From positions 1,426,001 through 1,490,000 of the forward strand of contig NZ_AZUK01000001.1 in the NCBI RefSeq assembly GCF_000527035.1: DNA of 64,000 nt, given 5' to 3'. The stretch is from Tolumonas lignilytica. GTDB lineage: Bacteria; Pseudomonadota; Gammaproteobacteria; Enterobacterales; Aeromonadaceae. The notes below the pieces were generated by a model. That model was given only the letters and a program-made list of their open reading frames with translations, was not told where the DNA came from and made no database searches. Position numbers and translations under genes: made by a program. Within the stretch, counting starts at the first letter, position 1, and each line of letters opens with the position of its first letter. Below are positions 53,480 to 62,432 of the stretch, piece by piece.

Positions 53480-55801
53480 TTATTCCTGCTGCTGATGCGC
53501 CACCAGCCAGTGCTGTAACGCCTCTTCTGCCATTGGCACGGCAAACATGAACCCTTGCATCTGGCGATAGCCAATCTGTTTCAAGCGCTCGAATTCAACC
53601 TGATTCTCGACCCCTTCTGCGATCAGTGACATGTTCATGCTGGAGGCCATGTCGAATACGACCCGCGGCAACGACATATCGCCTTCACTCATCATCACGA
53701 TGAAAGAGCGATCTAATTTCACAGTATCAAACGGCAGATCGCGCAAGCGGGCCAGCGAAGAGTAGCCAGTGCCAAAATCATCCAAATGCAGGCTGACACC
53801 CGCCGTGACAAACTGACGCATGGTTTGCCCGACCTGTTCCGGATATAACAACATCGCACTCTCGGTCAGTTCAATGGCCAATGCCGAACATGGCAAACCA
53901 TGTGCGCTCACTTGCTCAAGCAGCGACGACGCGAGCTGGCGATCGGAAAATTGCATGGGCGAAATATTCACCTGCAGTTTCAGATTAGGCACATTCTGGC
54001 GGAATTTCGTTAATGCCTTGAGTCCTTTATCCAATAATTGGGCTGACAATTGCTGAATCAGGCCCAGATCTTCGGCTAACCGAATAAAATCTGCCGGCTG
54101 AACAAAGTGATCTTCCCACTGCCAACGTGCCAGCATTTCCACCGCCAGCACTTGCCCCGTCTGCGTATCCAGTACTGGCTGAAAATAGGGTTCAATCTCT
54201 TCTTTCTGTATCGCCTGCCGCAATGCCTGTTCCAGTTGCATTTGCTCAGAGGCGACCCCGCTCATGCCTTTTTCGTACAGAGAAATACAAGACTTGCCTT
54301 GGCGCTTGGCTTCATACATTGCCAGATCAGCTTGCCGCATCAGCTCCATGCCGTCTGATTCACCATCCCATTGTGCAATGCCGATCGATGCCGACACATT
54401 CAACAAATGTGGCCCAAAATGAATGGCTTCCACCAACTGTTGTCGCAGGCGCTCGGCCATGCGGGCCGCCTGTTCCACATTGGTGTTAGGCATCAGCACC
54501 GTAAATTCGTCGCCGCCCATACGAAAGAGCTGGTCCTGACGGCGCATCACCTGACGCATACGCAAGGCAACTTCGCGCAACAGCAAATCACCGGCCGCAT
54601 GACCCAGACTGTCATTGATCAGTTTAAAACCATCAAGATCCATCAGCAGCATACTCATGTCGGCTTGCGGCTGACTCGCCTGAATCATCAGTTCAATTTC
54701 TTGCTCCAGCCCCCGGCGGTTACCTAACGCCGTTAATGCATCGGTCACACTCAGTGTCTGCAAATTCTGCTGTGCCGTCTGCACTTCATCCATCAGGCCA
54801 TTAAAGGTCCGGGCCAGTAAATCCAGCTCATTATCGCCCTCGACCGGCCAGTAGACCCGTTCACCTTGTGAGCGACGCCAAGCCAAATCGGCAAAGGTCT
54901 CAATGCGATTGATTACCAGCTTGTTTAATAAATATTGCAGGGTCCAGGAGGCCACGCACAACACCAGCAACAGGCCCAGCGCAAACGCCCCCATCACGAT
55001 ATAACGGGGTTGCCAGTCAATCTCTTTGCTGACTTGTAGCCAGATAGTCGGCACCATCCAGCCCGCCAGTCGGGTTTGGGCTGTTTGCGTGCTGTGAAAA
55101 AAGCCCGATGCGACTTTGGTTGTCGGCATGGTCGCTGAGAGTGCTAACTGGATTTTAGCTAGTTGCTGCAGCCGTTTCAGATCGTCATCATCCATATAAC
55201 GGCCAAACACCATCCAGCCACGCTGCGGTTTCGCCTGTGCCGAATCAAAAATGCCAGAAACGGCAAGAAACAGGGCTCGTCCCTCATGAATAGTGATGTA
55301 GGTGTGAGGTTTACCATCACCTGCCGCGTGCCACTCCGGTAATTGAGAGAGTAAAGACAGCAACGAGGGGGAATTAATCGCCGGGGTGGCTTGTGTATTC
55401 GGATTGTGGGGATCTAACGCCGACGAGAAAAAGAAATGTTGTGGCTGCGTCATGATGGCGACGAAATCAATCTGCATGACATTCAATGATTGCTGCGTAA
55501 AGTTGTCACTTTCAAATTTACGTTGCGGCAGCTGAATATAATCATACGCATCATTCCAGACGGCATAATCACGCACGGCCCGGCCAAGACCCTCGCGTTC
55601 ATTTTGCAGAATAAGCTGAACTTTCGTCAGTTCCGCCGAGATCTCATCGTTATCGGCTTTATGATACAGCCAGTTCATGAAACTGATGCAGCCTGCGATC
55701 ACCAGTACAGCCAACAGAACAACCATTAGACCCACACGATTGATTATTTGTCGGTGCAACCGAGAAGTCAGCATAAGTTTTTTCACTAGCGAGAAATCCA
55801 T
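53480..55801 (-). CDS. CHASE4-like/GGDEF/EAL c-di-GMP enzyme
   Basis: 773-residue inner-membrane protein. Two membrane helices (about 23-45 and 270-290) flank a periplasmic CHASE4-like sensor (AVWNDAYDYIQLPQRKF). A HAMP-like linker leads to a diguanylate cyclase domain with intact GGDEF at 429-433 (RMGGDEFTVLMP). The phosphodiesterase domain follows: EML at 555-557 in place of EAL, IELTESAM, DDFGTGYSSLARLRD, KLDRSF and AEGVENQ. All metal and general-base positions appear present, so both activities are possible, though bifunctional proteins often keep one. It could influence the c-di-GMP pool read by the riboswitch and PilZ protein in this window. The start could also be the ATG at 55774. Confidence 0.9.
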   Translation of the reverse strand: MDFSLVKKLMLTSRLHRQIINRVGLMVVLLAVLVIAGCISFMNWLYHKADNDEISAELTKVQLILQNEREGLGRAVRDYAVWNDAYDYIQLPQRKFESDNFTQQSLNVMQIDFVAIMTQPQHFFFSSALDPHNPNTQATPAINSPSLLSLLSQLPEWHAAGDGKPHTYITIHEGRALFLAVSGIFDSAQAKPQRGWMVFGRYMDDDDLKRLQQLAKIQLALSATMPTTKVASGFFHSTQTAQTRLAGWMVPTIWLQVSKEIDWQPRYIVMGAFALGLLLVLCVASWTLQYLLNKLVINRIETFADLAWRRSQGERVYWPVEGDNELDLLARTFNGLMDEVQTAQQNLQTLSVTDALTALGNRRGLEQEIELMIQASQPQADMSMLLMDLDGFKLINDSLGHAAGDLLLREVALRMRQVMRRQDQLFRMGGDEFTVLMPNTNVEQAARMAERLRQQLVEAIHFGPHLLNVSASIGIAQWDGESDGMELMRQADLAMYEAKRQGKSCISLYEKGMSGVASEQMQLEQALRQAIQKEEIEPYFQPVLDTQTGQVLAVEMLARWQWEDHFVQPADFIRLAEDLGLIQQLSAQLLDKGLKALTKFRQNVPNLKLQVNISPMQFSDRQLASSLLEQVSAHGLPCSALAIELTESAMLLYPEQVGQTMRQFVTAGVSLHLDDFGTGYSSLARLRDLPFDTVKLDRSFIVMMSEGDMSLPRVVFDMASSMNMSLIAEGVENQVEFERLKQIGYRQMQGFMFAVPMAEEALQHWLVAHQQQE

Positions 55802-56066
55802 TGTATTCGTCCATCGGCAACATATAGCGTCTGTTTATCTATCCCTCTAAGAAATAAGCATAAAACAGATAAAAAGACTGGCATGCTCTCCAACAATAAT
55901 AGATGAAAAGCGCGCACCGCGGATATAGCCATATTTAAAGGATGGGTAAATATGTGGTTTAGCTTCAATAAGCTTTCATTACTTACTTAAAGATAATGAT
56001 GTGATAGGAAAGCGCTAAGATAAAACTGACATAGCAAGTCAGTTCCATCGTTAGAAAACTCAAACC
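55802..56066. other. Upstream region of the GGDEF-EAL gene
   Basis: About 265 bp, AT-rich, with no credible gene. It presumably holds the promoter of the GGDEF-EAL gene on the minus strand. I see no specific operator. Confidence 0.4.
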
Positions 56067-56103
56067 CCGCCAGTAGCGACACCCCTGTTACTGGCGGTTT
56101 TTT
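56067..56103. terminator. Terminator after the DcuR-type regulator gene
   Basis: CCGCCAGTA (56067-56075) and TACTGGCGG (56089-56097) form a 9-bp stem with a 13-nt loop. T residues follow on the plus strand, and a weaker T-rich stretch follows on the minus strand, where it ends the dcuR-like transcript. Confidence 0.7.
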
Positions 56104-56105
56104 AA

Positions 56106-56828
56106 CTAACGAAGCAGTGTATCCATCACTTCGATTTTGGAGGGAACCAACTTATACAAATAGACTGGTCGTCCAACCGAGCCATAAAAAATATCGGTGT
56201 CCAGCACGCCAATATCGGCCATGTAGACCAGATATTTACGGCATGAAACCCGAGAAATACCAATTTCAGTGGCCATTTCCTCGGTGGAAAAGCTCTGCTT
56301 ATGACCTTCTTTGATCCAATCCCACACGGCCTGCAACGTCAGTTTGGTCAGCCCTTTGGGCAATTTGATCTTATCCGATGCCAGACGAGTGTTATTTCGG
56401 TGGATCAGATTATCCAACTCTGACTGATTTAATTCCTCCCGCTGTTCTAAAACCTGATGCTCTTCGCGGTAGGTGGTTAATGCCTCTCGGAAACGGGCAA
56501 ACTGAAAGGGTTTGATCAGATAATCGACGACGCCATAGCGCAGTGCTTTCTTGATCGCTGGCATATCACTGGCCGATGAGATCATGATGACATCAATCGG
56601 ATTTGGCATCTGCCGGATCACCGGCAGCAGATCCAGGCCGTTATCTTTCTGCATATAAATATCCAGCAACACCAGATCGATCGGCGGATCATTTTCCTGT
56701 AATTTCTGCTTCGCAGCCTGCAATGTCGACACGGAGCCTTGCCAGCGAAAGCCGTCTACCTGTTCCAGGTAACGACGATTCAATTCGGCCACCATCGGAT
56801 CATCATCTACAATCAGCACATTTATCAC
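56106..56828 (-). CDS. dcuR: Response regulator, DcuR/CitB type
   Basis: 240-residue two-component response regulator. Receiver domain (about 1-122): acidic VDDDP at 8-11, phospho-acceptor Asp56 in VLLDIYMQ, and conserved Lys in VDYLIKPFQFARF. The C-terminal HTH resembles DcuR/CitB (TEEMATEIGISRVSCRKYLV). Its ATG overlaps the stop of the sensor gene (ATGA). It probably activates the adjoining malic-enzyme and 2HCT-symporter genes in response to extracellular C4 or citrate-type acids. The symbol is by family; the true ligand system may be malate-specific. Confidence 0.88.
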   Translation of the reverse strand: MINVLIVDDDPMVAELNRRYLEQVDGFRWQGSVSTLQAAKQKLQENDPPIDLVLLDIYMQKDNGLDLLPVIRQMPNPIDVIMISSASDMPAIKKALRYGVVDYLIKPFQFARFREALTTYREEHQVLEQREELNQSELDNLIHRNNTRLASDKIKLPKGLTKLTLQAVWDWIKEGHKQSFSTEEMATEIGISRVSCRKYLVYMADIGVLDTDIFYGSVGRPVYLYKLVPSKIEVMDTLLR

Positions 56829-58435
56829 AGCGTATTCTCCTTGCTGGCATAAGGCAGAGACACGATAAAGCGAGTTCCTTCACCGGGTTTGGATTGGCAT
56901 TCAATGCTTCCCCCCAATTTTTCTAAACTCTGTTTTACCAAGAATAGACCGATCCCCCGACGCGTGCCTTTCGTTGAAAAGCCATGCTCAAAAATATGAG
57001 GCAATACCGCCGGATCAATCCCCTTACCATTATCACATACCGTACACCGCAGACGCTCATTATCGTGATCAAAGGTCAGCACAATAGTCGGAGAGTCATC
57101 GCCGTCCAATGCATCCATGGCATTTTCCAGCAGGTTACCGAGCACCGTAACCAGTTCATGCGTCACTTCTGATTGTGCCGATTCAGGTAAATAGCTGGCA
57201 GGAGTGACACTGATATCGACCCCCATTTCCCGGCCGCGATTCATTTTTCCCAGAATAAACCCGGCGATAACCGGATCTTTGATCTGACGGATCAGCGACC
57301 CCACTTCAGCATGGTAGTAGTTCGCGGTGTCCATGATGTAGTTTTCCAACTGGTCATAGGCTTTGATATTGACCATACCCAAGATGACATGCAGTTTGTT
57401 CATGAACTCATGCGCCTGCACCCGCAGCGCCTCCGCGTAATGCGATATCCCGTTTAAGCGTTGCAGTAACTGGGTGATTTCTGTTTTATCGCGGAAGGTC
57501 ACCACCGCACCGGTCACCTGACCATTCACCCGCACCGGAACACTGTTGGTCAGCAACGTGCTGCCATTGAATTCGATTTCTTCATCTTGGCGCGATAAAC
57601 CGGTTTCCAGCACCTGACGCAAATGCAGCATGGCAGGCCAGTGTTTGCTGCTTTGCGCCAGCAGCAAGTTCTCCAGCTCACCGTTTTGTCGCAATAATCG
57701 TTTTGCTTCATCGTTGATAAGCGTGATCTGCGCATTGGCATTGACCGCGATGATGCCCTCTTTAATCGATTTCAGCATGGCATTGCGCTCTTCCAGCAAA
57801 CTGGCAATCTCTGAAGGCTCCATCCCAAACATGATTTTTTTGATCTGATGCGCCAGCAGGACCGCACCGATGGTGCCAATCAAACCACCGAAGACAATGG
57901 CCCAATAGGTAAACATACGGTTGGTCGCAATGATTTCTTCGACCTTATTGGTCGCAATGCCCACGGCAATAGCACCAATCTGCTGATGATGCTGGTCATA
58001 TAAGGGAGTAATAATCCGCAATGACGGCCCCAAGGTGCCGCGGGCTTCCGAGACGGATTCCTGACCATGCAAGGCCCTCTCCTCATCGCCGCCGATGAAA
58101 TGTTTACCGATCCGCGTCACATCCGGATGGGTATGCCGGATCCCCTGCATATCCATCACGACAATAAACAGCAGCGAATTCTGTTTGCGCACTTGCTCGA
58201 TATAATCCTCTAAGGCAGCCTGCTGATGTTCATTATTCAGTGCTTCCATCACAAAGGGCGCGACCGTTAAGGTATGCAAGACGGCTTTGGCTTTTTCTTC
58301 CAGGCATAAGCGAGTTTGCTCTGTCGATTGAGTCAGATAGACGGATTGAACAACGAAGAGAACCAGAGCAATAACGGAGCAGACGAGTAGCGTAATGGTG
58401 GTGCGTAATTTTAGCGGTGAGTTTTGCTTTAGCAC
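56825..58435 (-). CDS. dcuS: Sensor histidine kinase, DcuS/CitA type
   Basis: Membrane sensor kinase of about 536 residues from the GTG at 58435. Two helices (TTITLLVCSVIALVLFVV and WAIVFGGLIGTIGAVLLA) flank a periplasmic PAS/Cache domain (LLFIVVMDMQGIRHTHPDV). A cytoplasmic PAS follows, then the phospho-His box EFMNKLHVILGMVNIKAYDQ and the ATPase with NLLENAMDAL and KGTRRGIGLFLVKQ. FIVVxDMQ and EFMNKLHVILG are close to E. coli DcuS (543 aa). An upstream GTG at 58513 would add 26 residues with no family counterpart; AAGGAT precedes the 58435 GTG. It lies downstream of the malic-enzyme gene it likely controls. Confidence 0.88.
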   Translation of the reverse strand: MLKQNSPLKLRTTITLLVCSVIALVLFVVQSVYLTQSTEQTRLCLEEKAKAVLHTLTVAPFVMEALNNEHQQAALEDYIEQVRKQNSLLFIVVMDMQGIRHTHPDVTRIGKHFIGGDEERALHGQESVSEARGTLGPSLRIITPLYDQHHQQIGAIAVGIATNKVEEIIATNRMFTYWAIVFGGLIGTIGAVLLAHQIKKIMFGMEPSEIASLLEERNAMLKSIKEGIIAVNANAQITLINDEAKRLLRQNGELENLLLAQSSKHWPAMLHLRQVLETGLSRQDEEIEFNGSTLLTNSVPVRVNGQVTGAVVTFRDKTEITQLLQRLNGISHYAEALRVQAHEFMNKLHVILGMVNIKAYDQLENYIMDTANYYHAEVGSLIRQIKDPVIAGFILGKMNRGREMGVDISVTPASYLPESAQSEVTHELVTVLGNLLENAMDALDGDDSPTIVLTFDHDNERLRCTVCDNGKGIDPAVLPHIFEHGFSTKGTRRGIGLFLVKQSLEKLGGSIECQSKPGEGTRFIVSLPYASKENTL

Positions 58436-58559
58436 TGACGATTTATCCTTACTTTGAGTGACAGCGAGTCTGACGATGTCACACAGCGGGAGTATCAATC
58501 CCGCACGTTCCACACTAGCCTGAACAATAGCGTGAAACGTGCGCTGTTACATCCTTTGG

Positions 58560-59993
58560 TTACACAGTAAGACTTTCGAGCTTATTCTTACGAACTTTGG
58601 CCATGCCAGAGCGACGGGCGGTTTCCGCAACCACTTCGCTGACCTGTTTTACGACCTCTTTATTAAAAATATCAGGAATAATATAGTTTTCAGAAAGTTC
58701 TTCATCGGAGACGACCGAGGCAATGGCTCTGGCCACGGCCAGTTTCATCTCTTCGGTGATCTGACGTGCCCCGCAATCCAGTGCGCCACGGAAAATGCCG
58801 GGGAAACACAGGACGTTATTCAGCTGATTAGGATAATCGGAACGACCAGTCGCCATCACACGGACGTAAGGCGCAGCCTCTTCCGGTGAAATTTCCGGTG
58901 CCGGATTTGCCATCGCAAAAACGATCGGATCTTTCGCCATGTTTTTCACATCATCCACTTTCAGCACGCCTGGGCCTGATAAGCCCACGAACACATCCGC
59001 GCCCTTGATCACTTCCGACAGCGATCCCTGCTCATTGTTCGGATTGGTGATCTGCGCATATTCGTTCCAGCTCGCGTTGGCATACGGCTCGCCACGGAAA
59101 ATGGCCCCATGACGATCGACACCAATCAGGTTCTTCACACCGGCATTCAGCAGAATTTTGGATACTGCAATACCGGCGGCACCAATCCCGACAACAATGA
59201 CCTTCACATCGGCAATATTTTTCTTACACACCTTCAACGCATTCAGGAAACCCGCCAGCACCGTGATGGCCGTACCATGCTGGTCATCATGGAACACCGG
59301 AATATCCAGTTCCTGCTTCAGACGTTCTTCAATTTCAAAACAACGTGGTGCGGAGATGTCTTCCAGATTAATACCACCAAAAGTCGGTGCCAGTGCTTTG
59401 ACTATGGCGATGATCTCTTCGGTATTTTTCGTATTCAGACAGATCGGGAAGGCATCCACCCCGGCAAACTGTTTAAACAGCGCCGCTTTCCCTTCCATGA
59501 CCGGCATCGCCGCTTCTGGCCCGATATCCCCTAAGCCCAGCACCGCCGTACCATCAGAAACCACCGCCACCGTATTTTTCTTCACGGTCAGATCATAGGC
59601 CCGTTCCGGATTATGTGCGATCTCCATACACACCTGCGCCACACCCGGTGTATAGACCTTCGCCAGATCGGCCATATTATCAATGCTGTGTTTCAGGGTC
59701 GTTTCCAGTTTACCACCGAGATGCAGATGCGTTATTTCATCCATAAACTGAATATCGGCTTCGCCAAAACGCCCTTCCAAATTGTCTTTTATTTTAGCAA
59801 TGCTGGTCAGATCCTTAACATGAAAATGTACCAGCACAGATTTATCTTTATTTTCCTTATATGACGCTTCAATTTTATTAATTTCACCATGATTAGATTC
59901 AATACCATGAATTATTTCATTCACATATTTAATCTTTTCACCACCCATCGCACGCACAATATAATTGTGATATTTGGTTGCATTCATAGTCAT
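58560..59993 (-). CDS. Malic enzyme with N-terminal ACT-like domain
   Basis: Oxidative decarboxylation of malate to pyruvate; 477 residues, short-form malic enzyme. Residues about 10-85 look like an ACT-type regulatory domain (VLVHFHVKDLTSIAKIKDN). The catalytic core has KVYTPGVAQVCMEIA, TVAVVSDGTAVLGLGDIGPE, NLEDISAPRCFEIE, FHDDQHGTAITVLAG, the nucleotide-binding VVGIGAAGIAVSK and ALDCGARQITEEMK. NAD versus NADP use cannot be settled by eye. It follows the 2HCT symporter and precedes the DcuS/R-type genes, so it likely acts in malate fermentation or uptake. The protein starts MTMNATKY with CAGGA upstream. Confidence 0.92.
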   Translation of the reverse strand: MTMNATKYHNYIVRAMGGEKIKYVNEIIHGIESNHGEINKIEASYKENKDKSVLVHFHVKDLTSIAKIKDNLEGRFGEADIQFMDEITHLHLGGKLETTLKHSIDNMADLAKVYTPGVAQVCMEIAHNPERAYDLTVKKNTVAVVSDGTAVLGLGDIGPEAAMPVMEGKAALFKQFAGVDAFPICLNTKNTEEIIAIVKALAPTFGGINLEDISAPRCFEIEERLKQELDIPVFHDDQHGTAITVLAGFLNALKVCKKNIADVKVIVVGIGAAGIAVSKILLNAGVKNLIGVDRHGAIFRGEPYANASWNEYAQITNPNNEQGSLSEVIKGADVFVGLSGPGVLKVDDVKNMAKDPIVFAMANPAPEISPEEAAPYVRVMATGRSDYPNQLNNVLCFPGIFRGALDCGARQITEEMKLAVARAIASVVSDEELSENYIIPDIFNKEVVKQVSEVVAETARRSGMAKVRKNKLESLTV

Positions 59994-60056
59994 GATGTTT
60001 TTCCTGAATATTTTAAGTGTAACCTACAGAAATCCCAGATAATTTTCGTTAGAAAA

Positions 60057-61394
60057 TTAATGCCACATTTGTAATAAGATCGTTGCTGAAATAACCGTTG
60101 CCACGCCACCGATACGGGTTGAAATCTGAGCGAAAGGCATTAATGACATCCGGTTAGAGGCAGACAATATTGCCACGTCACCCGTTCCACCCAAACCACC
60201 ACGGCAACCGGTCACAATCGCAGCTTCAACCGGATACATGTTGATCTTCATCCCGACATAGAAACCGGCAACAATCATGGAAGCCACAATCGCAACACAG
60301 GTCAGTACGTAAGGCAGAGAGATAATCGCAGCAACGTCTTTCAGTGGAACATACAGCATGCCCAGACCAACCATCAGCGGCCATGTCAGGTTGCCAGCGA
60401 TAAATTTATACAGTTGGAACGCACCGGTTTCTAAACGTTCTGGAATAACGCGCAACCATTTTGCAATCACGGCAGTCAGGATCATGATGATCGGGCCTGG
60501 AATACCGATATATTTGGTCAGCACGGTACCGATAATGAAGAAGGAACAAGCAAGCAGTAAACCCGCACCCATGATAGAGAAATCAATCGGTTTATCCGCT
60601 GCAGAAGGCATATTGGCCAGGTTTTCATTGGACTTAACCAGCACACCCTCGCCGCTGTATTTGGTATGACGCTCACCCAGACGTTTCAACAAACCTGCCG
60701 CAATGATCGCGACCACGTTACCGATGACCGCCGCCGGAATCATCTGTGCGACAAACGTACCTGCTTCATGCCCCAAAATACCGGAGTAGGCAATCGATAA
60801 CGGCAGAATACCTTCACCCACCCCACCACAAATGATCGGCACGATGATGAAGAAAATGGTGTGATGGACGCTGTATCCCAGCGCAACCCCGACCACCAGA
60901 CCGGTCGCAATGGCCGCCGCCGTGCCGACAATCATCGGAATAAAAATTCGCACAATCCCGTTGATCAGTGTCTGGCGATGCATACCCAGCATGCTGCCGC
61001 AAACCAGAATGGCAATGTACAGATACAGGAAGTTGGCCTTTTTCATCAGGGTTGTCACAGAATCAATGACCACGGGCGGCAAGACATGCCAGTACACCAG
61101 GAATGAAGGCACCATGAGCGCCAGAATCGCCGGGCCCCCAATATTACGCAGCAGGGGTAATTTCATGCCCAATTCGCTTAATACAATCCCCAGCGTCATA
61201 ATTACCGCAAAACCCCCAATCATATCATTGGGTAAATTACCGGTTTTTGCCGCCATTAAAACAACCAGAGACAACAAGATATAAATAGGTAAAGAAATAA
61301 TACCGACTTTAACATTCATTAATTTTTCAAAAATACCGGGCTCTTTTATTTGCCCCGCATTTTCTATTACAGATGATGGAGTAATTTCGCTCAT
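60057..61394 (-). CDS. 2-hydroxycarboxylate:Na+ symporter (CitS/MaeN family)
   Basis: Inner-membrane secondary transporter, 445 residues, 11-12 hydrophobic helices. The two reentrant-loop signatures of the 2HCT family are visible: ICGGVGEGILPLSIAYS and CRGGLGGTGDVAILSASNRM followed by MPFAQISTRIGG. Family members carry citrate (CitS), malate (MaeN) or both. With malic enzyme next door, malate is the likely substrate here. It is first gene of the minus-strand locus, with AAGGAG upstream of the ATG. Confidence 0.92.
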   Translation of the reverse strand: MSEITPSSVIENAGQIKEPGIFEKLMNVKVGIISLPIYILLSLVVLMAAKTGNLPNDMIGGFAVIMTLGIVLSELGMKLPLLRNIGGPAILALMVPSFLVYWHVLPPVVIDSVTTLMKKANFLYLYIAILVCGSMLGMHRQTLINGIVRIFIPMIVGTAAAIATGLVVGVALGYSVHHTIFFIIVPIICGGVGEGILPLSIAYSGILGHEAGTFVAQMIPAAVIGNVVAIIAAGLLKRLGERHTKYSGEGVLVKSNENLANMPSAADKPIDFSIMGAGLLLACSFFIIGTVLTKYIGIPGPIIMILTAVIAKWLRVIPERLETGAFQLYKFIAGNLTWPLMVGLGMLYVPLKDVAAIISLPYVLTCVAIVASMIVAGFYVGMKINMYPVEAAIVTGCRGGLGGTGDVAILSASNRMSLMPFAQISTRIGGVATVISATILLQMWH

Positions 61395-61727
61395 CTCATT
61401 GCTCCTTAGCGTGTGTTTGCTATTTAACTTTCACGTTGTTGTAAGCAAACTATATAAGGTTTTAGCGAGGAGGATATTTAACGGAATTAATATGCGGATT
61501 ATTAAATTAAAGTAAGCAGACAAAAAATCATTATTTGTGATAATAATTTTTCCACAAGAATTTCAGATTATTTGTCTGTGACACAGCTAACGCTTTGTGC
61601 GGTTTATTTACAGAAACTGTGGTGTTATTCAAATATCCCTGCAAACACTCACAGATGGTTTACGATCAGAAGTAATGGCGATAAAGTAAACGATGTCCAC
61701 TTCCATCCGTGATCACAAGGGCCCGAT
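61395..61727. promoter_or_regulatory. Divergent promoter region, 2HCT symporter and GST
   Basis: 333 bp of AT-rich sequence between divergent genes. It must hold the promoter for the malate locus, and presumably sites for the DcuR-type regulator. Several TTATTA-type AT-rich direct repeats near 61490-61550 are compatible with that but not diagnostic. A possible TTTGTGA half-site for CRP is near 61534. Confidence 0.4.
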
Positions 61728-62423
61728 ATGTATACGTTGTTTTATGCACCGACTCCCAACGGTAAAAAAATCACCTTAATGCTGGAAGCACTCAATGTGC
61801 CATATCAGGTTATCCCCATCAACATTCGCAAAGGCGACCAGTTCCTACCCAGCTTTTTGGCGATTTCGCCCAACAACCGGATCCCCGCCTTAATCGATCA
61901 TGAGTCTGGCATTGAAATTTTTGAATCCGGCGCCATTCTGACCTATCTGGCTGAAAAGCACGGCCAATTCTTACCCACCAGCGGCCCAACCCGCTATGCG
62001 GTTTTACAATGGCTCTACTGGCAAATGGGTGGCCTCGGCCCGATGGCAGGTCAGAATCACCATTTCAACCATTATGCCCCTGAAATTGTGCCTTATGGCA
62101 TCAAACGCTATACCGAGGAAACCACCCGCCTCTACGGTGTACTCAACAAACAACTGGCAGATAAACGCTATGTCGCTGGCGACGAATATTCGATTGCCGA
62201 TATGGCCATTTATCCGTGGGTCACATTATATGAACATCAGAAACAAGACCTGAGTCAGTTCCCGCATGTAGCCCGCTATTTACAAACCATGGCTGAACGT
62301 GACGATGTGCAACGCGGCATGCACAAATACGCAGATTTTGATTGGGATACCCAATTGACGGAAACGCAGCTACAAGAACTGATTGGGCAGCATCAGTCAC
62401 ATTCTGCTGCGGTGACGAAATAA
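61728..62423 (+). CDS. yfcG: Glutathione S-transferase, YfcG/Nu class
   Basis: 231-residue GST of the bacterial Nu class, with disulfide-bond reductase activity in E. coli YfcG. The thioredoxin-fold N-terminus (1-80) has YAPTPNGKKITLMLEAL (Thr/Asn replacing the usual Cys/Ser), NNRIPALIDH and FESGAILTYLAEKHG. The helical domain includes QWLYWQMGGLGPMAGQNHHF and YSIADMAIYPWV. QMGGLGPMxGQNHHFNHYAP is nearly identical to E. coli YfcG. It stands alone on the plus strand between the malate locus and the EAL gene. Confidence 0.9.
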   Translation: MYTLFYAPTPNGKKITLMLEALNVPYQVIPINIRKGDQFLPSFLAISPNNRIPALIDHESGIEIFESGAILTYLAEKHGQFLPTSGPTRYAVLQWLYWQMGGLGPMAGQNHHFNHYAPEIVPYGIKRYTEETTRLYGVLNKQLADKRYVAGDEYSIADMAIYPWVTLYEHQKQDLSQFPHVARYLQTMAERDDVQRGMHKYADFDWDTQLTETQLQELIGQHQSHSAAVTK

Positions 62424-62432
62424 ACTATCGGT

